Below are positions 35,301-44,631 of a stretch of 64,000 bases of DNA, piece by piece; position 1 is the first letter of the stretch, and the number at the start of each line of letters is the position of its first letter. The position numbers and the translations under genes were made by a program. The notes under the pieces were generated by a model. That model made no database searches, was not told the origin of the DNA, and saw only the letters and a program-made list of their open reading frames with translations. Source of the DNA: Gemmatimonadaceae bacterium (GTDB taxonomy: Bacteria; Gemmatimonadota; Gemmatimonadetes; Gemmatimonadales; Gemmatimonadaceae); assembly GCA_025934775.1 (NCBI GenBank), contig JAICWO010000001.1, forward strand, positions 310,001 to 374,000, written 5' to 3'.

Positions 35301-35575
35301 TCGACTCGATCGCGCCACCGCCACCGGCGGGCGGGCGCGGACGCGGCGGGCGCGGCGGGTTCGCGGGTCGTGGTCGTGGCGGCGCCGCGCCAGGCGGACC
35401 GACGCTCCAGAGCGTGAGCGGCGAGCTGCTCGGCGCGGCGATGGCGATGCAGGGGGCGGACATCACGCCGACGGCGAGTGAAGTCGCGGCGGCGAACAAG
35501 GCGCGAGCCGACGAGCGGGCCGTGATGGCGAAGTGGAAGTCGCTGTCCGCGGCCGCGGCGAAGTTGACGCGCTGA
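32330..35575 (+). CDS. Secreted VPS10/sortilin-type BNR-repeat (glycosyl-hydrolase-like) protein
   Basis: Exported beta-propeller protein of 1081 aa. The start is set by AGGAGG at 32316-32321, 8 nt before the GTG at 32330; a GTG at 32324 is too close. Signal peptide: RRTILGIAFLSLGASAALAQ. The body repeats BNR/Asp-box units such as GGVWRSTDYGSTWQPL, DGMYKSTDAGKTWTHLG, GGIFKSTDGGTTWTQL and FFRTHDGGKTWTEID. A C-terminal Fn3-like part follows (PGQYTVRLTVNGKSYTQPLTLRLDPR), then a Gly/Arg-rich linker near residues 1000-1030. Proteins of this type are abundant in Gemmatimonadota and Acidobacteriota. Substrate unknown. Confidence 0.9.
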   Translation: MRRTILGIAFLSLGASAALAQSPDLYSDLHWRMIGPTRAGRARAVSGVPSEPNVAYIGFDNGGVWRSTDYGSTWQPLFDHESTGSIGAIAVSPSNPNIIYVGSGAGIIRPDLATGDGMYKSTDAGKTWTHLGLGETQMIAQVDVDPTNPDRVFVAALGHPYGPNAERGIFRSTDGGKTFQRVLYKDEYTSGNDVRIDPSNPQIVYAALWQQQQSYIEGGSFGGASGGIFKSTDGGTTWTQLGGGLPTVLQANLAIAPSNPKVIYAAVAGESGGGRGGAAGFGSGTVALYRSSDAGEHWSLVDGPGVQGHPVDNRPLARIGGGDLPTLVVDPKNENSVYSASTVFWRSDDGGATWTAVRGAPGGDDYQKAWVNPNNPNILIVVSDQGGVISANHGQSWSNWYTQPTAAMYHVSTDNTYVYRVCGGQQDSGSACVDSKSPDGEITFHDWHPVNIQEYGEAAPDPKDGDKVYGSARTNVSLYNRRTGQTTNVGPSAEQRGTAYGRNVRTMPIEWSPINPNLLYYASNVVWKSTDNAHSWTRISPDLTRQSWAVPANMGKYASQVTPSPQGSITALSPSPRSTSVLWAGSDDGNVQVTTDGGAHWTNVTPAAIKPWTRIFNVDAGHFDNGTAYIAANTMRLDEMNPHFFRTHDGGKTWTEIDNGIAPGAVANSIREDPRQKGLLYAATDAQVWVSFDDGDHWSSLRLDMPAISVRDLELKDDSTCLCADLIAGTHGRGYWILDDVTPLRQEDAAAAARDAYLYKPATAVRVRLAANDPTPWPPELPAGENPLPGGIIDYYLASDVSSPVTLEILDKSGTMIRSYSSTDEVRNPDPALDPAAYDRVCRANPNAQDCALPLYWPAPPMVVSTKKGMHRFAWDLHYAPIPGAAGRGGEGGGGAVPHRTYDEPYAPWAPPGQYTVRLTVNGKSYTQPLTLRLDPRVKTPAAGLTQLATLTTELYFGARDTRAAYEQARSVANKLASAQGGEAASLEARIDSIAPPPPAGGRGRGGRGGFAGRGRGGAAPGGPTLQSVSGELLGAAMAMQGADITPTASEVAAANKARADERAVMAKWKSLSAAAAKLTR

Positions 35576-35596
35576 TCGCGCGCGCGGCGTGAGGGA

Positions 35597-35634
35597 GCCG
35601 AAGGACCGATCGCGTACGCGATCGGTCCTTCGGC
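35597..35634. terminator. 38-bp perfect palindrome
   Basis: GCCGAAGGACCGATCGCG and its exact complement flank a central TA. It follows the BNR gene by 21 nt and precedes the ABC operon; it can terminate in either direction. No T-tract. Confidence 0.65.
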
Positions 35635-35708
35635 ACATGGGACCATGGCGGGTTCCGCGAACTTTGTAGTATGCTTATGTCGCCCTCTCGCCCTGCCCTC
35701 CCCCACTC

Positions 35709-36497
35709 TTGGCGCCGGCGGTCGACGTGATCTCGGTCCAGCAGCTCAGCAAACGGTACGGCGAGCAGCTCGCGGTCGACCAACTTTCGTTCGCGGTGCC
35801 CGCGGGGCAGATCGTTGGATTCCTCGGCCCCAACGGCGCCGGAAAATCCACGACGCTCAAGATGCTCACCGGCATGATCGCGCCCACGAGCGGCTCGGCG
35901 ACCGTCGCCGGATTCGACCTCGTGACGCATCCGATCGAGGTCAAACGGCGCGTCGGCTTCGTCCCGGAGTCCGGCGCCGTGTTCGAATCGCTCACGGGTC
36001 TCGAGTACCTCGAGATGATCGCCGCGCTCTATGGCATCCCGCACGGCGGCGCGGTCGAGCGCATCAAGCAGTTCATCGCGTTCTTCGACCTCAGCTTCGA
36101 GACGCTCACCGACAAGCTGCTGGGTGCCTACTCCAAGGGCATGCGGCGCAAGGTGGTCATCACGGCGGCGCTGCTCCACAATCCGCCGGTTGTGTTCTTC
36201 GACGAGCCGCTCGACGGGCTCGACGCCAACGCGGCGGTCGGTTTCAAAGCGCTCATTCAAACACTGGCGCGCGAGGGGAAGACGATCGTCTACAGCTCGC
36301 ACATCCTCGACGTCGTCGAGCGCGTCTGCGATCGGGTGATCATCATCGACCAGGGGAAGCTCTTGCTCGACGGCGCGCCCGAGGCGCTCGTGGCGGCGCA
36401 CGGCTCCGGCACGCTCGAGCGGCTGTTCACGGAGCTCACGGGCGGCGCGGAGCTCGAGCGGCGGGCGGAAGACTTCGCGAAGACGTTCCGATCGTGA
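35709..36497 (+). CDS. ABC-2-type transporter ATP-binding protein
   Basis: ATPase of 262 aa for the exporter encoded next. Walker A GPNGAGKST is at residues 40-48; the signature reads LGAYSKGMRRKVVITAALL (degenerate GxSKGM form typical of ABC-2 exporters) and Walker B reads PPVVFFDEPLDGLD. The start is uncertain: a TTG at 35709, or a GTG 18 nt later; no good ribosome site is seen for either. The stop overlaps the permease ATG by 1 nt (TGATG). Substrate unknown. Confidence 0.9.
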   Translation: MAPAVDVISVQQLSKRYGEQLAVDQLSFAVPAGQIVGFLGPNGAGKSTTLKMLTGMIAPTSGSATVAGFDLVTHPIEVKRRVGFVPESGAVFESLTGLEYLEMIAALYGIPHGGAVERIKQFIAFFDLSFETLTDKLLGAYSKGMRRKVVITAALLHNPPVVFFDEPLDGLDANAAVGFKALIQTLAREGKTIVYSSHILDVVERVCDRVIIIDQGKLLLDGAPEALVAAHGSGTLERLFTELTGGAELERRAEDFAKTFRS

Positions 36498-38122
36498 TGC
36501 TGACGCGCGAACGGGAGAACGCAGTCCCGTCGCAGAGCCGCGCGCTGCGGCGGTTGTTCCTGATGCTCTTTCTGCGCGGACGCTCGGCGCGCCAGCTCCG
36601 CGTCGCGAAGATGCCGAAGTCCATCGCGGCGCTCCTGCGCACATCGCTCGTCGTGTACGCGTTCATCGGCGTCACGAGTCTCGGATTCGGCGGTGCAACG
36701 ATCTTCACGCTCGCGGTCTACCTGCACGCGATGACGTTCATCCTCGTTGGGCTGTTCGTCGCGGCCGCGGCCGGCGAAGTCCTGTTCAACGCCGAAGAGG
36801 CCGACATCCTGCTGCACCGGCCGGTGAACGCGGGGGCGCTCCTGCGCGCGAAGATTTTCGTGCTGCTGCAAGTGTCGATTCTCATGGCCGTCGCGTTCAA
36901 CGTCCTTGGCATCGGCGTGGGAGTGTGGGGGCAGCATGGATCGTGGCGCTTTTTGCCGGCGCACCTGCTGTCGCTCACGATCATGGCGCTGTTCTGCGCC
37001 GGCGCGATCGTCCTGACGTACCAGCTCTGTCTCCGATGGTTTGGCCGTGAGCGCCTCGACGGCCTCATGACGACGATGCAGGTCGCCGTCTCGATCTTCC
37101 TCGTGCTCGGGTCGCAGTTGCTTCCGCAAGTCATGGCGCGCACGGGGAATTCGCTTGGCACTCTCGTGCTGCCGTGGTGGGTGCGGCTGCTGCCGCCGGC
37201 GTGGTTCGCCGGTTTCGACGATGTGCTCACCGGCGGTGGTCGGGCCGAATCGTGGCTGCTCGCGGTGATCGGAGTCGTGGCGACGGCGCTCATCCTCTGG
37301 CTGGCCTTCGCGAAGCTCGCGGGCGACTACGAGCGTGGTCTCCAGCAGGTCGGCGAACGATCCGCGCGTGCGCCGCGTGCGCGTCGGCGCTGGCTGGATC
37401 GCGCCGTGGCCGTTCCGCCGCTCTCGTGGTGGCTGCGGGAGCCGGCGTCACGCGCGTCGTTTTTGCTCACGGCGGCGTATCTGGGGCGCGATCGCGACAT
37501 GAAGCTGCGGGTCTACCCCGCAGTCAGCCCGATGCTCGTCTGGCCCGTGCTCTTCCTGCTTCCGTCGCGACACGGCGGTGCGGCGGCCTTCCCGGTCGCG
37601 TTCGCCGGCGTCTACATGGGATTGATTCCGTTGATGGTGCTCAAGCTCGTCCGATATTCACAGAACTGGCAAGCCGCCGACGTGTTTCACATGGTGCCCC
37701 TCGCCGGCCCAGGCGAGCTTTGTCATGGCGCGCGGCGCGCCGTTCTGCTGCTGATCACCGCACCGATGCTGCTGCTCTTCGCGCTGCTCGTGGTCGCGCT
37801 GCGTCACGACCTGGCGAACGTCGCACTCTTGTTGCCCGGCCTGATCGCCATTCCGATCTACGCCATTGTGCCGTGTCTCGGCGGGCGCAGCGTACCGTGC
37901 AGCGCGCCGCCGAACTCGATGGAATCGAGCCGGCGCGGCATGACGATGATGCTCGTCATGCTGCTGTCGGCGGTGTGGGGCGGGATCGCGATCGCGGGAT
38001 GGAAGTTCGGCTTCTTTGGCTGGCTCGTATTCGCGCAAGCCATCGTGGTCGCGGTGGTCTACGCTATGATGCGTGCGTCGGTCGCTCGCGCGGCGTGGCC
38101 CGCTGAGACGGCGATCGGCTAA
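36497..38122 (+). CDS. ABC-2-type exporter permease (large membrane protein)
   Basis: Integral membrane protein of 541 aa with about 12 hydrophobic segments. Helices include LLRTSLVVYAFIGVTSLGFGGATIFTLA-type and late WGGIAIAGWKFGFFGWLVFAQAIVVAVVYAMM-type segments. A cytoplasmic loop near residues 290-320 is Arg-rich. It is the membrane partner of the preceding ATPase, to which it is translationally coupled. It has no solute-binding domain. The role in export is inferred from pairing only. Confidence 0.85.
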   Translation: MLTRERENAVPSQSRALRRLFLMLFLRGRSARQLRVAKMPKSIAALLRTSLVVYAFIGVTSLGFGGATIFTLAVYLHAMTFILVGLFVAAAAGEVLFNAEEADILLHRPVNAGALLRAKIFVLLQVSILMAVAFNVLGIGVGVWGQHGSWRFLPAHLLSLTIMALFCAGAIVLTYQLCLRWFGRERLDGLMTTMQVAVSIFLVLGSQLLPQVMARTGNSLGTLVLPWWVRLLPPAWFAGFDDVLTGGGRAESWLLAVIGVVATALILWLAFAKLAGDYERGLQQVGERSARAPRARRRWLDRAVAVPPLSWWLREPASRASFLLTAAYLGRDRDMKLRVYPAVSPMLVWPVLFLLPSRHGGAAAFPVAFAGVYMGLIPLMVLKLVRYSQNWQAADVFHMVPLAGPGELCHGARRAVLLLITAPMLLLFALLVVALRHDLANVALLLPGLIAIPIYAIVPCLGGRSVPCSAPPNSMESSRRGMTMMLVMLLSAVWGGIAIAGWKFGFFGWLVFAQAIVVAVVYAMMRASVARAAWPAETAIG

Positions 38123-38137
38123 GAAGGACGCACGCGC

Positions 38138-41100
38138 CTACGGCAACGTCATGATCGGACCCCGAAGGAGGCGCTTGATCTCCTCCGGGGTGTAGTCCGT
38201 CGTGATGAACGTGCCGAGGCTGAGGTCCGCGCGGAGCTTCTCCATCTGCGCGGGCGTGAACAGCCCGCGCACCGATGCCGCGAGGTTCCTGGCCGCGATG
38301 TAGTTCGCGATGCCGGCGCGGTGCCAGCGTCCGCGCACCTCGTCGCCGTCGTAATTCCCGCGGCGGGAGACGAGATACCGTGCGAGATCCGTGATCACCG
38401 AATCGCGATAGACGGCGAACACCTTCGAGAGCTTCGTCATCGAATCGACCTGCGCTTCCGTCAGATTCAGAGAATCCTTGCGCTGAAGAATGGCGTCGAG
38501 CGGATTGAACGGCCGAGGCGCGATCTTGTTCTTGATCTGCTGGAGCGAGAGCGAGTCCGGTTTCTCGCCCTTGCCTGGGCGCATGTTGTTCTCGATGTAT
38601 TGCGATTCGCGATCGGGCCCGACTTCGAGCCGCACGTCGAGCGAGACGGTGAACGGAGCGCGGAATGTGCTGCGGAACACGGACGTATTCCCGAACAGCG
38701 GATTCACCGTGTACGTGAATCGATTCGTCGCGTGATCGAAGCCGCGCACCGTGAGCAGCGTGGGATCGGTGTACGCGTACTGGCCCCAGCCGTGGAGGTG
38801 GCCGGCGCCGTGAACCAGTTGATCCGCTCCGCTCAGGATGTTGTTGACATACATGCTCACGTTCGCGCGGTTCCCGAGGTGCAGCAGGTAGGAATCCGGG
38901 GCAAGCGTCAGATTGAGCATCGGCATGGACCATGGACCCGTGCAGCTATTCCGGCCCGCGATCTCTCCGAGCTGGCGGCGCAAGCAATCACGCGCGTACG
39001 ATGGCGCGTTCGACAGGAGCGACTGCATCGCGCTCGCGACTGCGGGATCGGACGTGTGCGCGGGATCGAAGACGAACGCGCGGTCGTTCGAGTAGCCATC
39101 GCCGTTCACGTCGCCGGCGACCATCGGCGAGTACAGGCTCGCCGACTGCGCGCGAGCACTGAGCTGGATGTAGCCGAGCGTCGGGAACCGCACGTTCCCG
39201 GTGAGCGTGACGACATGCCGCGGTGTCGACGACGAGCCTTCCAGCCGCTCGCGTGGATCACCGGCCGTGCTCCCCGCGCCGCTGAATCCATAGAATTGTT
39301 CGCGCGCGTCGGTGTACGCGTACGAGAGCGACCCGTTCCAGAAGACCTGCGTCGCGAACGCGATCCTGGGAGCGAGGCTCACCGTCGCGATCAGGGTTCG
39401 CGCCGTCGCGCTGAGATCGGAGCGCGATTCGGCGACGTGCGAGAACGCGGTGGACACACGCGACTCGGTGTAGGAGGCCGTACCCGTCCCGGGCACGATA
39501 CTGCCCGCCGAGACGTACACCGGGCGGTTCGCCTCATCGCTCAACGTGAACCGCGGCGCGCCGGCGAAATTGACGTCGTAGATCCCGGGCACGTGCCGGT
39601 TGTACGTCATCGTGCCGCCGAGGGTCACGACGGTATTCGGAAAGCGCGACAAGAGTGAGAGCGTCGGCCGCCAGCTCTCGAGCAATTGGTAATCGGGCGC
39701 GAAGAGCGCGACCGGCGGCGCCTGCTGCGCGAGCACGGTCCCCGTGCTGCCGTCCGCACACGCCGACGGGACGCCCGCGCCGGCGACGTACGTACGCCAA
39801 TCCGGTGTCGGCGCCGCCGCGCCCACGCAGAACAATTGCTGGATCGCGTCGGCGAGCCCGGTCTGCCGCGCGTAGCCGTCGATCATGCGCGTCGAGATTG
39901 TGCCGCGATACTCGCGGACGCCGCCGGAGAGTTGGAACCGCGACACGCCGCGCGGTCCGAACGACGGCCCATGCTCGATCGACCACGGCGTCGACCACGA
40001 GAATCCCGCCATGGGCGCCAGGCTCACGGTGCTCGGCACGTGATCCGTTCGCAGCCCGAATGTGGATTCGACGAGCTGGTTGTACGCCGGATGCACGCCG
40101 AGTCGATTCCCCTCGAGCCGAAGTCCGTACTGCGCGCGGAAGCGATCGTTCGGCCCATAGATGTCGCCGAGTCCGATCGCGCCGGTCTCGCCCTCGCCGG
40201 CGCGGACGCTGCCGGTAAGCGAGCGCGAGAAGCTCGCCGGCGCGTCATTGATGAAATCCTCGAGAGAGTTGAATGAAAACGCGCCGAGACCGGAGGATTG
40301 GTCGATCGAGTAGTGGTCGAGGGTGCCGTCGAGCGTGATCGTCGTCTCGTGGTGCCGGTCCCACGTGTAGCGCGACAGCTCCTGCCGGAGCTCCGTCGAC
40401 CAGGCGCGCGTGTCGGTCCGTGCCGCGCCGCTGCCGCCCACCTGGACCGACGAGACTCCGATCGAGCCGTCGTCGAGCGTCGAATTGACGAGAATGCGTG
40501 CCGACGGCGCGAGCAGGTTGGGCTGATTGAGATCGTCGCTCGCGTTGACACTCACGTTGGTCTCGCTCAGCACGTCCCATGGGATGTACTTGGCCGCGGT
40601 GGCCTGCAGCCATCCGTCGCGATGCGTCTGTCCCGCGCCCGTGGCGGGGAGCGACGTGGGACCGATGCCCGCGCCCCCCTGCGACCGCCAGTCGCCGCCG
40701 AACTGGATGTTGTACGCATCGCTCGTCGGATTCAGACTGTTGAACAGAACGAACCCTGGCGGGAGCTGCGGTGGCGTAGGCGCGTAATCGAGCCGGGCGG
40801 CGAAGCGCCCCTCGGTCGTGAACCGGTTTGTCGACGATCCCGAGGTGCGCAGCGGGATGCCGTCGGGACCGAGCGCCGCGAGCAAGCGCGCGACCGAGTC
40901 GGGACTCACGTGCAGCGCGAGGAGCGCTCCCGGGTCGTCGGTCACCAGCGTCGGCAAGTCGCTCGCGCGATGATTGACCTGGTATGAGAACGCGTAGAAC
41001 GCCTTGTCCGGCACGATCGGACCGGAGAGCACGCCACTCACGACCTGCTGGTCGTACTGGTTGCCCAGGTGCGAGGCCACCGGCGTCGTCCACTGCAGCG

Positions 41101-41878
41101 ACGGGGCGTCGAGCGTGCCGTGGACGGACTGCGTGATGAAGTTGCTGCCCGGGCTCATGCGCAGCGCGAGCTGCACGCCGGCGAATCCGCCCCTGCCCGG
41201 ATCGTACGTGGACTGCACCACGCTGACGAAGAATCCATCTCGCGGCGGTTGACTGCCGAACCCGAGGCCGTTGAGTACGGTGTTGTTCTGGCCACCGTCC
41301 ACGCCGAACGCGGAGATGGTCGGCAGGCCGGTCGCGTTCGGCGTGACGGTGATGCCTGGCAGCGTCGAGAGCGCCGCCGTCAGATCGCCGGTGACGTCAC
41401 CGCTCAAGCCTCCACTGAGTCCCAGATAGGATACGCTCGCGCCGGGGGTGAATTCGCCCCGCGCGTCGCTGCGCGTCGCCTTGGGCCGCTGGCCCGTCGA
41501 TCGCACCGCGCTCAGGTTCGCCGCGACCGGCACGAGCTTGAAATCGACGGCCGGAATCGGCTTGTCGCCCTCGCGCGCGATCTGCCGGCGTTGGGGCGCG
41601 TAGCCGAGCATGTTGACGGCGACGGTGTACGCGCCGCCCCCGTTCTCGATCGTGATGGAGTAGGCGCCCCTGGCGTCGGTGCGCGTGATCTTGGGCGGCG
41701 TCCCCGGCGCGACGAGCACCGCGACCGTGGCGCCGGAGATGCCGGCGGTATCCGAGCCGGTGACCCGGCCGTGGACGACGTCGGTGCGCTGCTGCGCGCC
41801 CACGCGGCCGAACGCGAGCGAGAGAAGCAGCGAGGACCAGACCCACAGCCGACCGGTAGCACCCGTGACCCGACGCAT
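38138..41878 (-). CDS. Oar-like TonB-dependent outer-membrane receptor (giant)
   Basis: Outer-membrane protein of 1246 aa. A signal peptide opens it (RLWVWSSLLLSLAFGRVGAQ), then a carboxypeptidase-regulatory-like domain (HGRVTGSDTAGISGATVAVL...RTDARGAYSITI, residues ~35-115). A plug-like domain follows (LTAALSTLPGITVTPNATG, residues ~160-230), then a very long barrel. The C-terminal ~120 residues are atypical: helical and charged (ILQRKDSLNLTEAQVDSMTKLSKVF..., LFTPAQMEKLRADLSLG), predicted periplasmic. No FecA-type regulator is adjacent. It converges on the ABC permease with a 15-nt gap. Confidence 0.87.
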   Translation of the reverse strand: MRRVTGATGRLWVWSSLLLSLAFGRVGAQQRTDVVHGRVTGSDTAGISGATVAVLVAPGTPPKITRTDARGAYSITIENGGGAYTVAVNMLGYAPQRRQIAREGDKPIPAVDFKLVPVAANLSAVRSTGQRPKATRSDARGEFTPGASVSYLGLSGGLSGDVTGDLTAALSTLPGITVTPNATGLPTISAFGVDGGQNNTVLNGLGFGSQPPRDGFFVSVVQSTYDPGRGGFAGVQLALRMSPGSNFITQSVHGTLDAPSLQWTTPVASHLGNQYDQQVVSGVLSGPIVPDKAFYAFSYQVNHRASDLPTLVTDDPGALLALHVSPDSVARLLAALGPDGIPLRTSGSSTNRFTTEGRFAARLDYAPTPPQLPPGFVLFNSLNPTSDAYNIQFGGDWRSQGGAGIGPTSLPATGAGQTHRDGWLQATAAKYIPWDVLSETNVSVNASDDLNQPNLLAPSARILVNSTLDDGSIGVSSVQVGGSGAARTDTRAWSTELRQELSRYTWDRHHETTITLDGTLDHYSIDQSSGLGAFSFNSLEDFINDAPASFSRSLTGSVRAGEGETGAIGLGDIYGPNDRFRAQYGLRLEGNRLGVHPAYNQLVESTFGLRTDHVPSTVSLAPMAGFSWSTPWSIEHGPSFGPRGVSRFQLSGGVREYRGTISTRMIDGYARQTGLADAIQQLFCVGAAAPTPDWRTYVAGAGVPSACADGSTGTVLAQQAPPVALFAPDYQLLESWRPTLSLLSRFPNTVVTLGGTMTYNRHVPGIYDVNFAGAPRFTLSDEANRPVYVSAGSIVPGTGTASYTESRVSTAFSHVAESRSDLSATARTLIATVSLAPRIAFATQVFWNGSLSYAYTDAREQFYGFSGAGSTAGDPRERLEGSSSTPRHVVTLTGNVRFPTLGYIQLSARAQSASLYSPMVAGDVNGDGYSNDRAFVFDPAHTSDPAVASAMQSLLSNAPSYARDCLRRQLGEIAGRNSCTGPWSMPMLNLTLAPDSYLLHLGNRANVSMYVNNILSGADQLVHGAGHLHGWGQYAYTDPTLLTVRGFDHATNRFTYTVNPLFGNTSVFRSTFRAPFTVSLDVRLEVGPDRESQYIENNMRPGKGEKPDSLSLQQIKNKIAPRPFNPLDAILQRKDSLNLTEAQVDSMTKLSKVFAVYRDSVITDLARYLVSRRGNYDGDEVRGRWHRAGIANYIAARNLAASVRGLFTPAQMEKLRADLSLGTFITTDYTPEEIKRLLRGPIMTLP

Positions 41879-42039
41879 TCCGCACCCGGATTGAGGTCCA
41901 AAGGAAACCGTGCAATCTCGGCGAATATATGGATGCCGAGGCCGGCGGCATCCCCTGAATTCTTAAGTACTCATTAAGCTTTGATTGTGGGGCTGGGCAA
42001 ACAGAACTTCGCCGGCCGGGTCCGTGAAACGGCGAGACG

Positions 42040-44628
42040 CTACTCCCGGAGCGCGATCACCGGGTTGACGCGCGCCGCGCGCCACGCCGGGACGATGGCC
42101 GCCGCCAATGCCACGAGCAGCAACACGCCGGCGACCGCGAGCGGCGTCGTGGGATCGCTCGCCGTCACCCGATAAAGCGTCGCCGTCAGCAAGCGCCCGA
42201 AGAACAGCGCGCCCGCGCAGCCGATCACGATGCCGACGGCCGTCAGCCGCAGCGCACCGCCCGCCACGTGCCGCAGGATGCGGCGCGCGCCCGCGCCAAG
42301 CGCGATGCGCACACCGATCTCGCGGGTGCGCTGCGCGACACCGTACGCGACCACGCCGTAGAGTCCCACGATCGCGATGACGAACGTCACCGCCGCGAAG
42401 ACGCTCAGCACGCCCGACATCAACACGAACGCCGACACGTGCCGTGCCTCCATCTCGCGCATCGTCAGCATGCTTCCGATCGCGAGCGTCGGCTCGGCGG
42501 ACGCGATCGCGGCGCGCACGGCGTCCTTCGCGCGCGAGGGATCGCCGGTCGTGAGCACCTCGAGGTCGCCGGTCGCGATCGGAACTTGATCGATCGGACG
42601 GTCGATCTCGGAGCGGAGCGGCTCGTCCAAGCCGCCGTGATACACGTTCGATGCGACGCCGATGATGGTCCACGGATCGCCGCCGATGGTGATCGTCTCA
42701 CCGACCGGATCACGCCCAGGCCAGTAGCGGTTCGCCATGTATGCGTTGATCACGGCGGCTCGCTGCGATCCGGCTACGTCACGCGCGCCGATCCCGCGGC
42801 CTCGGAGCACGCGCACGCCCATGACGCGCGCGTAGTCCGGTGACACGTCCTGCTCGATCGCGCCATTCGGTTGTCCATTGGCGGGGGGCGGCTGGCCTGG
42901 AATCGTGAACGCGACGCCCTGGAAGTTGTTGCTCAACGGCGTCGTAGTGGCGAAGCCGGCCGCCACGATGCCTGGTGCCTCGCCGAGTCGCTCGTCGAGG
43001 TGACGGTACACCGCGCGCTTGGCGCTGTCCGCCACGTCCGACGGCAGCGAGAAGTGCATCGTGAGCACGTTGTCGAGGCGAACGCCGGGATCGCCGGTTC
43101 GCATGTTGCGCACGCTTCGGGTGAGAAGCGCGGCGCTGGAGAGCAGCACGATCGCGACGCTCACCTCGAGGATCACGAGCACCGACCGCAGTCGCGTGCC
43201 ATGCACGCCGCCCGCGCTTCCGCGGCCGCCGTCGGAGAGAACGCTCGCGAGATCGACCCGCGTCGCGCGCGCGATCGGCAGCGACGCGAATACGATCACG
43301 GCACCGATGCACACACAGAGTGTGAAGATGAGCGCGCGACCGTCGATGCCCATGCGCACCCACCCTGGCGCGAACGCGGCGAACGATGCGGGGACGGTAT
43401 CGCGCATGGCGTGCACGCCCCACGCGGCGCCGAGCACGCCGAGCGCGCCACCGGCGATCGCGATGAACGCGGCTTCGGTCGCGAGAAGTCTGGCCAAGCG
43501 CCCGCGGCGGCCGCCGAGCGCGGCACGCACGGCGAACTCACGCCGTCGAACGCTGGTGCGCGCGAGCGCGAGATTCGCCACGCTCACGCAGGCGGCGAGC
43601 AACACGAGCGCGACGGCAACGGCGAGGGGAAGCACGAGCAGGCGCAGATCGTCGGTATGGAACTCGGAGAGCGGTCGCGCGGCGAGCACGGCGCCCGAGT
43701 CGGTGCGGGGTGCCTCGCGCGCGAGCGCGGCACTCACACCCTGCGCTTCGGCGCGTGCTTGGGAGACCGTGGCGCCAGGCGCGAGCCGGCCGAACAGGTC
43801 GAGGAACTGCGCCGTGTGATCGTTCGCCGCGTCCGGCGGCAGCGTGAGCGGCAGATACGCATCGGATTGCGTCGGGAAGACGAGATCGCGCCCGAGCACG
43901 CCGATCACGCGATGTGGCGTGCCGCCCAGGGTGATGCTCGAATCCAGGACGCCGGGGCTGGCATGGAACCGTGATTGCCAGAATGCATATGATAGAACCG
44001 TAACCGGTGCCGCGCCGCTCGCGTCGTCGCCGGCACGAAAGCCGCGGCCGACGGCGAGGGGCGCCTGGAGCAGCGAGAAGAGATTGGCCGACACGCGGTA
44101 GCCGGTCACGAGCTCGCTCCCCGCGGCGTCGCGGAGCGTGCCGCGCCACATCGAAGCGGCGCCGACCGCGGAGAGCGCTCGCGACGCCCGCGACAGCGCG
44201 GCGTATTCCGCCGGCGTGCTCGCGCACGACGCGCACGACGGCGAGCGGCGGACGATCCAGACGAGCCGCGACTCCGGGAGGAGGGGAAACGGCCGGTCGA
44301 TCAAGGGATCGCCCAAGCTGAAGATCGCGGTCGACGCGCCGATTCCCAACGCGAGCGTGATCGTGGCGGTCACGGCGTACACGGGGCTGTGCCGGAGGGC
44401 GCGCCACCCCTGACGTACGTCCTGCCAGAGCTGGTCGACGTGGGCGACGCGCCACACGTCGCGCACCGCTTCAGTGGTGAGCGCGAGATTGCCGAAGCGG
44501 CGGCGCGCGTCGAGGGGCGCCGCGCGCGCTGCGCCGCGCGCACGAAGCTCCTCGGCCTCGAGCTCGAGATGATCGCGTAGCTCGCGCGCGATCTCGGCGT
44601 CGGACGGACGGCGTCGGAACGGCCACAT
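42040..44628 (-). CDS. ADOP-family ABC permease (MacB/FtsX type)
   Basis: Membrane protein of 862 aa. The N-terminal ADOP signature (SDAEIARELRDHLELEAEELRARG) is followed by a first helix (VYAVTATITLALGIGASTAIFSL), a MacB-type periplasmic core domain and an FtsX block (LPLAVAVALVLLAACVSVANLALA). A second core domain and a final FtsX block follow (ERMREMEARHVSAFVLMSGVLSVFAAVTFVIAIVGLYGVVAYGVAQRTREIGVRIALGA). No ATPase is adjacent, as is common for ADOP permeases. It lies 3 nt after the PadR gene. Probable mechanotransmission or export of envelope molecules. Confidence 0.92.
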   Translation of the reverse strand: MWPFRRRPSDAEIARELRDHLELEAEELRARGAARAAPLDARRRFGNLALTTEAVRDVWRVAHVDQLWQDVRQGWRALRHSPVYAVTATITLALGIGASTAIFSLGDPLIDRPFPLLPESRLVWIVRRSPSCASCASTPAEYAALSRASRALSAVGAASMWRGTLRDAAGSELVTGYRVSANLFSLLQAPLAVGRGFRAGDDASGAAPVTVLSYAFWQSRFHASPGVLDSSITLGGTPHRVIGVLGRDLVFPTQSDAYLPLTLPPDAANDHTAQFLDLFGRLAPGATVSQARAEAQGVSAALAREAPRTDSGAVLAARPLSEFHTDDLRLLVLPLAVAVALVLLAACVSVANLALARTSVRRREFAVRAALGGRRGRLARLLATEAAFIAIAGGALGVLGAAWGVHAMRDTVPASFAAFAPGWVRMGIDGRALIFTLCVCIGAVIVFASLPIARATRVDLASVLSDGGRGSAGGVHGTRLRSVLVILEVSVAIVLLSSAALLTRSVRNMRTGDPGVRLDNVLTMHFSLPSDVADSAKRAVYRHLDERLGEAPGIVAAGFATTTPLSNNFQGVAFTIPGQPPPANGQPNGAIEQDVSPDYARVMGVRVLRGRGIGARDVAGSQRAAVINAYMANRYWPGRDPVGETITIGGDPWTIIGVASNVYHGGLDEPLRSEIDRPIDQVPIATGDLEVLTTGDPSRAKDAVRAAIASAEPTLAIGSMLTMREMEARHVSAFVLMSGVLSVFAAVTFVIAIVGLYGVVAYGVAQRTREIGVRIALGAGARRILRHVAGGALRLTAVGIVIGCAGALFFGRLLTATLYRVTASDPTTPLAVAGVLLLVALAAAIVPAWRAARVNPVIALRE

Positions 44629-44631
44629 GAC

